64,000 nucleotides of DNA from CAZZKG01 sp964654825 (GTDB lineage Bacteria; Gemmatimonadota; CAZMKB01). A program made the translations under genes and the position numbers. Shown piece after piece: positions 61,501 through 64,000 of the stretch. Each line of letters starts with the position of its first letter. The first letter of the stretch is position 1. A model generated the notes under the pieces. That model had not been told where the DNA came from. It ran no database searches and worked only from the letters and a program-made list of their open reading frames with translations. The DNA lies in the NCBI GenBank assembly GCA_964654825.1, contig CAZZKG010000003.1, forward strand, positions 48,328-112,327. Reading direction: 5' to 3'.

Positions 61501-62661
61501 CCGAACGGTTCCCAGGATTGGCCCTGGCCCCTGCAGGCCGTCATATCACCTGACGATCGGTACCTGTACATGGAAAAGTGGGAAGGGGCGGACACTATTG
61601 CAGTGTTCGATCTGGAAAGCCAGGGTCTCGTGAAGACGCTCTCGATCGGGGAGCAGGCAAGAATGATCGACGGGATGGCGATCTCCGGTGACGGCCGCTA
61701 TCTGTACGTCTCGACATCCAGTGTGTACGAACCTCCTTCGCGGATGAGCTCGGATCCGTTTCGCTATGAGGACGACTTCCGGAGTGTCGGAGAATTAACC
61801 AGGCCGGTATCACACACGTGTGCCTCTTCCTTCGGCGAGGGGCACCTTCACGTGATCGACGTCGAGACAGGGGAGATCGTCACGGAGATCGGCCTGGGGA
61901 CCGAGGCAGGGGGAATCGGGTTCTCCCGTGATTATGAACACCTCTATGCACTGGCATCCGACAGCGACAAGTTGAGGAAGATCTACGTCCTCGACCCATT
62001 GACGAACACGGTCATCGATTCTTCCGAATTCAGTCAGGGGGGTTCCGCTCCGTCTGTATTCCTGATGCGGAAAAAGAACGCCTGCTATGTCTGGGATCCG
62101 CAGATCATCCTGCTCGATCTCGAAGGCCTCGAGTCGATCCTGTCTGTGCCGTTCGATTTCGAGAGGCAGATCCACTCCGTTCTTCTGTCGGAGGATGATA
62201 ACAATCTCATCTTTTCGGATCAGCAGAATGGTGAAGTTCTCATAATGGACACCCGCAGCAACAGTTTTACGGACGTTCTCGAGTTCAATATGATGCCTAC
62301 TGCGATCGCCCTGGTCAACAAGGTGTGGTCCCCGACCGGTATCGAGGACCCCGGGGAGGAGGGTCTGTCCCGGGTGCTCGCTCTGTCACAGAACTACCCC
62401 AACCCCGCCAATCCCAGCACGACAATACACTTCGACGTACCCGAAAGATCTGGAGAGAAGGTCAATGTGTGCCTCCGGATTTACAACATCAAGGGGCAGC
62501 GGGTGCGTGAGCTGCTCGATGAGGAGAGGAGCCCGGGATCCTATTCGATCGTCTGGGATGGGCGGAACGAGAGGGGAGCGAAAGTGACCTCCGGAGTCTA
62601 CCTGTACGAACTGAAGGCGGGGGACGCACGAAAGTTGAGAAAAATGCTCGTTCTCAAGTAA
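58543..62661 (+). CDS. Secreted 1372-residue BNR-propeller / fibronectin / YVTN protein with FlgD-type sorting tail
   Basis: Signal peptide 'LLLTLLLPLFLENAGGSE'. About residues 30-700 hold many BNR/sortilin-like blades ('TTDGGENWSRFDEGL', 'STNGGESWFPVNNGLP'), a 10-bladed-type or double propeller. A fibronectin type III-like domain follows near 715-800 ('AVMVKWNTHESGTGILEYGNT', key: VMVKWNTHESGTGILEY). Then comes a beta domain, then YVTN/WD40-like blades ('GDGRYLYVSTSS', 'YVLDPLTNTVIDSS'). It ends with the sorting domain 'LALSQNYPNPANPSTTIHF ... LRKMLVLK'. No catalytic motif. It is likely surface-displayed and adhesive or sensory; its sigma-54 promoter links it to the cytochrome regulon. Confidence 0.87.
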   Translation: MKTIYSTLLLTLLLPLFLENAGGSELPWVRTNGPEAAGSVSEIVFNPVDSTVLYAGTNRGLYKTTDDGENWFELVNGIPTDSTIGAVAVDQSDPYFVYARTEETLYRTTDAGNSWSACDIQLDGEGKHRMTGLVTDPNQSGVVYQMGYFEYYGKIDIWKSEDYGASWSVLYSEGPSEDLAYFFHDLYISHFDPNTMWVTTNPRADDHPEIRSLYVTRDGGSSWVPYGAYDPLEGASVSAMALHPHDSLTIYLAGHNYPNLLYRTHDDGESWELILSEQNADFSIGGIYIDSDDPDILYTVGWGGFLVSENAGENWEYTDGRNLGIYNTDLHNMAVCPADRDLIYLGGLGGILKSINGGMSFDQTSRGLRSSKLRCIKANPYDPNEVHTLTHKGYGMYKTTDGGDSWFRSRWSRVTLCSMLIDIAQMDPDIVYVTGGGAFRCTDGGVIWEHLNNQFGGSHAHGVAIDPFDENIIYVGIGADRSNPQGDGMYRSLDGGETWENIDQGFADRVHVSEIRIDPTNPRTVYHSTRGEMMTFDVPYGPGQGIYKSTNRGEEWFPVNNGLTNLSVHSMVINPRDPDILYASTEADWELGGNEGVFKSTNGGESWFPVNNGLPPSEEGFFLNLHTLVIDSSNPDVLYVGRLNRVLDEHNPSGNVYRTTDGGENWSRFDEGLTPPNSDNVMGIEYMDIDPTGSVLYCGTWDSGVYRLGSLPDVDTLPPVMIAGPALSDFSDRAVMVKWNTHESGTGILEYGNTTQYGETMESDSLSVHHEFSLTDLDPDATYHFRAGSTDAIGNGPRWSEDFTFNLSESDFEKPEFLDVTDIRNATGTGPFRIEAEVSDNYGVLEVRLFYSVDNGETYQEVVMDRDGGTSYSVRITVPSGTEYVDYYFYAVDRSSNGIHEPYTAPLNTYAFSITEREVWPFLYVSLIDYGTICVNLETEERTQALGFDVGNWLPYAQDSLMAGIKRYGIRIVDTKTNEVTGEIDYPNGSQDWPWPLQAVISPDDRYLYMEKWEGADTIAVFDLESQGLVKTLSIGEQARMIDGMAISGDGRYLYVSTSSVYEPPSRMSSDPFRYEDDFRSVGELTRPVSHTCASSFGEGHLHVIDVETGEIVTEIGLGTEAGGIGFSRDYEHLYALASDSDKLRKIYVLDPLTNTVIDSSEFSQGGSAPSVFLMRKKNACYVWDPQIILLDLEGLESILSVPFDFERQIHSVLLSEDDNNLIFSDQQNGEVLIMDTRSNSFTDVLEFNMMPTAIALVNKVWSPTGIEDPGEEGLSRVLALSQNYPNPANPSTTIHFDVPERSGEKVNVCLRIYNIKGQRVRELLDEERSPGSYSIVWDGRNERGAKVTSGVYLYELKAGDARKLRKMLVLK

Positions 62662-62714
62662 AGGCCGGGAGATATCAATCCTTCTGTTGAACTTCCTGTT
62701 CCGGCCGGATCTGT

Positions 62715-62831
62715 ACCGAGAGAATTGAGAACAATCGCCACAGCGATATGCTCCCGGCCGTAATGTTTACGAAAGAACTCAATCGATTCCCGGTAGAGGG
62801 GCAGGGCGGTGGCGGGATCTCCCTCCCAGGC
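62715..62831 (-). pseudogene. TPR (kinesin-light-chain-type) remnant
   Basis: The minus frame reads 'ALPLYRESIEFFRKHYGREHIAVAIVLNSLG', closely following the tetratricopeptide consensus 'ALPLYREALEIRRKLYG.EHP.VA..LNNLG'. Only one repeat is left and the flanks are unrelated, so it looks like the remnant of a TPR protein gene. No intact TPR gene lies next to it. Confidence 0.6.
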
Positions 62832-62953
62832 TCCGGTCGAGTGGGAGTTTTTCATATCCTGATCCGTTCGGACCGACACGGGCTGATCTGGGAGCCATAA
62901 GAGATTTATCCACTCTGTCCGGTCCTTGATTCTCCATGATATAACGGTGGGTA

Positions 62954-62986
62954 CCCGGCAGCCATCGATTGGACTGCCGGGGTTTT
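62954..62986 (+). terminator. Hairpin terminator near the end of the giant-protein region
   Basis: CCCGGCAG (62954-62961) and CTGCCGGG (62974-62981) with a 12-nt loop, then GTTTT. It is placed to stop plus-strand transcripts from the gene ending at 62661. The rest of 62662-63073 shows only the TPR remnant. Confidence 0.5.
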
Positions 62987-63073
62987 AAACCAACATCCGG
63001 AGAGCTCGTGGGGGCTCACATCCCAATCGCTCATGTGGTATTACCAGAGTGCTGTCTTCATAGAATCACAGGT

Positions 63074-63820
63074 TTATGGAAACAGTACGCACCAGGGTCT
63101 TGTTTCCCCATCCTCACCATCGATCCTGCAGGGCGGCCACCCACCCGGAGGAAAGGGCGGTTCCGGGTTGAAAACCATCATGAAACCCGGATGGTATTCC
63201 CAGTAATTGAGGCCACAGGCGTCATCGAAGGGCATAAGATCGGGTCCGTCCCAGCTGTTGACGAATATAGCGTCATGATATCCGGGGGGCATCCCGGTCA
63301 TCGTGATCGTGACATAGAAGTACCAGATACCTTTGTAGATGTCAAATGTACCCCAATTGATCTCGATGATGTTCGAGTGCAGCTGGGGACGGGGTTTCCC
63401 CTCGTCGCACTGTGTGAAAGCAAGCCATCCCCAGATATCGGTCGGAAGGATGGGGCACGGCTCTGTCATGTCGGGCATCTTGGCGAGCCAGACGAAATTC
63501 ATCGGAATGGTGTCCTCCCAGCAGTAGTTTTCCCAGAGATAGTCCTCATAAAATTCGTACTCATCTACCCAGTAGCAATCGATGAGGACCGGACAGAGGC
63601 CACCTTCAAGATCAAGATCCTCGGCACTGAGGATACCTTTGTCGATCAGGCGCGCCAGATCTTCCTCGGGAACCGGAGCAGCGCCAAATTCCTTGATATT
63701 GATCGTGCCCGGGTTGTCGATCGTCGTAAGCCCGAACAGGTTGTCTGTCCCGTCTTCTCCTATATTCACAGGATTATTGGAGGAACTGCTGCAACCCCAG
63801 GAAAAGACTGCCAGCAACAC
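63074..63820 (-). CDS. Putative lipoprotein of unknown function
   Basis: About 248 residues from a GTG at 63820, but the true start is unclear. The lipobox 'FSWGC' sits only nine residues in, and a longer frame runs back over 'KKLIFFVLLAVFSWGC' (a normal signal) without a good start codon. AAAGGAG lies upstream of a GTG in another frame, separated by an A6 run; one extra A would join them. The mature protein is Trp- and Cys-rich ('LCPVLIDCYWVDEYEFYEDYLWENYCWED', key: YEDYLWENYCWED). It has a lipoprotein-like Ser/Asn linker after Cys. No family was recognised. Confidence 0.65.
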   Translation of the reverse strand: MLLAVFSWGCSSSSNNPVNIGEDGTDNLFGLTTIDNPGTINIKEFGAAPVPEEDLARLIDKGILSAEDLDLEGGLCPVLIDCYWVDEYEFYEDYLWENYCWEDTIPMNFVWLAKMPDMTEPCPILPTDIWGWLAFTQCDEGKPRPQLHSNIIEINWGTFDIYKGIWYFYVTITMTGMPPGYHDAIFVNSWDGPDLMPFDDACGLNYWEYHPGFMMVFNPEPPFPPGGWPPCRIDGEDGETRPWCVLFP

Positions 63821-64000
63821 GAAAAAAATGAGTTTTTTCGTTTTTTCACTCCTTTATATTAAAATGCCGCCCGCAGAGCATTTTCATCCTTCGTTGTGCC
63901 CCCGGCATAAGGCGGGGTCATGAGGGTTAGTTGGCAAAAGTTCGATTTACATGCGGTCCTCTGAGCAGAAAAAGATTTTTGACTTCTTCACCTCCTTCTT

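Noticed and set aside
63981..64000. Strong Shine-Dalgarno-like AAGGAGGTGAAG on the minus strand at the window edge
   Set aside because: It resembles the site before the hexahaem cytochrome gene, but no ATG, GTG or TTG follows at a workable distance.

Overview
The window looks like chromosomal DNA (roughly mid-50s % GC by eye) from an uncultured Gram-negative bacterium, most plausibly a candidate phylum near the Fibrobacteres-Chlorobi-Bacteroidetes (FCB) group. Two secreted proteins end in the 'LSQN(Y/H)PNP.NP' FlgD-like / type-A sorting tail typical of those lineages. Several proteins look like outer-membrane beta-barrels ending in Phe, a heptose phosphatase gene implies LPS, and there are many multiheme c-type cytochromes. 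The lineage is inferred; no rRNA or tRNA gene was seen. An anaerobic or facultative respiratory life is suggested by the cytochromes, class II (B12) ribonucleotide reductase, SelA and MobB.

Layout. 0-6.1 kb: the 3' end of a repeat-rich surface protein, a TerC-family membrane protein, a secreted beta-helix protein, an internally duplicated CxxC/His protein and a DUF483-like protein. 6.1-10.9 kb (minus strand): sulfotransferase and three glycosyltransferases. 11.3-17.7 kb: a GHL15-like glycosidase, a REC-REC-PPDK_N protein, and gdhA divergent from it. 18.0-22.7 kb: a GAF/multi-PAS histidine kinase, its sigma-54 activator, and a lone receiver whose phosphoacceptor Asp is Glu. 22.8-37.3 kb: a large gene set for multiheme cytochromes (6, 12+1 atypical, 42, 7 and 4 haem sites; 71 canonical CxxCH), three NHL-type beta-propellers, a porin-like barrel and two CsgG/LpoB-like lipoproteins. 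37.4-44.8 kb: mobB, a second kinase/sigma-54 activator pair, a geranylgeranyl-reductase-like flavoprotein, a class V aminotransferase and a DUF4139 protein. 45.0-53.0 kb: nrdJ, then a DUF2007 protein, selA, gmhB, a bactofilin-like/Omp85 fusion and an FG-GAP protein. 53.1-53.6 kb: vapBC. 54.0-64.0 kb: two repeat proteins, a haem-binding protein, a 1372-residue BNR/YVTN secreted protein, a TPR remnant and a lipoprotein.

How it fits together. The strongest story is regulatory. Textbook -24/-12 (sigma-54) promoters precede the Glu-receiver gene (22120), the cytochrome operon (22823) and the giant secreted protein (58436). A near-perfect 19-bp palindrome lies about 100 bp upstream of the cytochrome promoter, where an enhancer site would be expected, and a kinase/sigma-54 activator pair sits immediately upstream. 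I read this as a sigma-54-switched apparatus for moving electrons across the outer membrane: secreted cytochromes, a barrel, propellers, lipoproteins and one 42-haem chain. Its exact composition does not match any conduit I can name. The housekeeping-type promoters are often near-consensus sigma-70 (TTGACA-N17-TATAAT at 2329), and two surface-polysaccharide promoters share a palindromic spacer.
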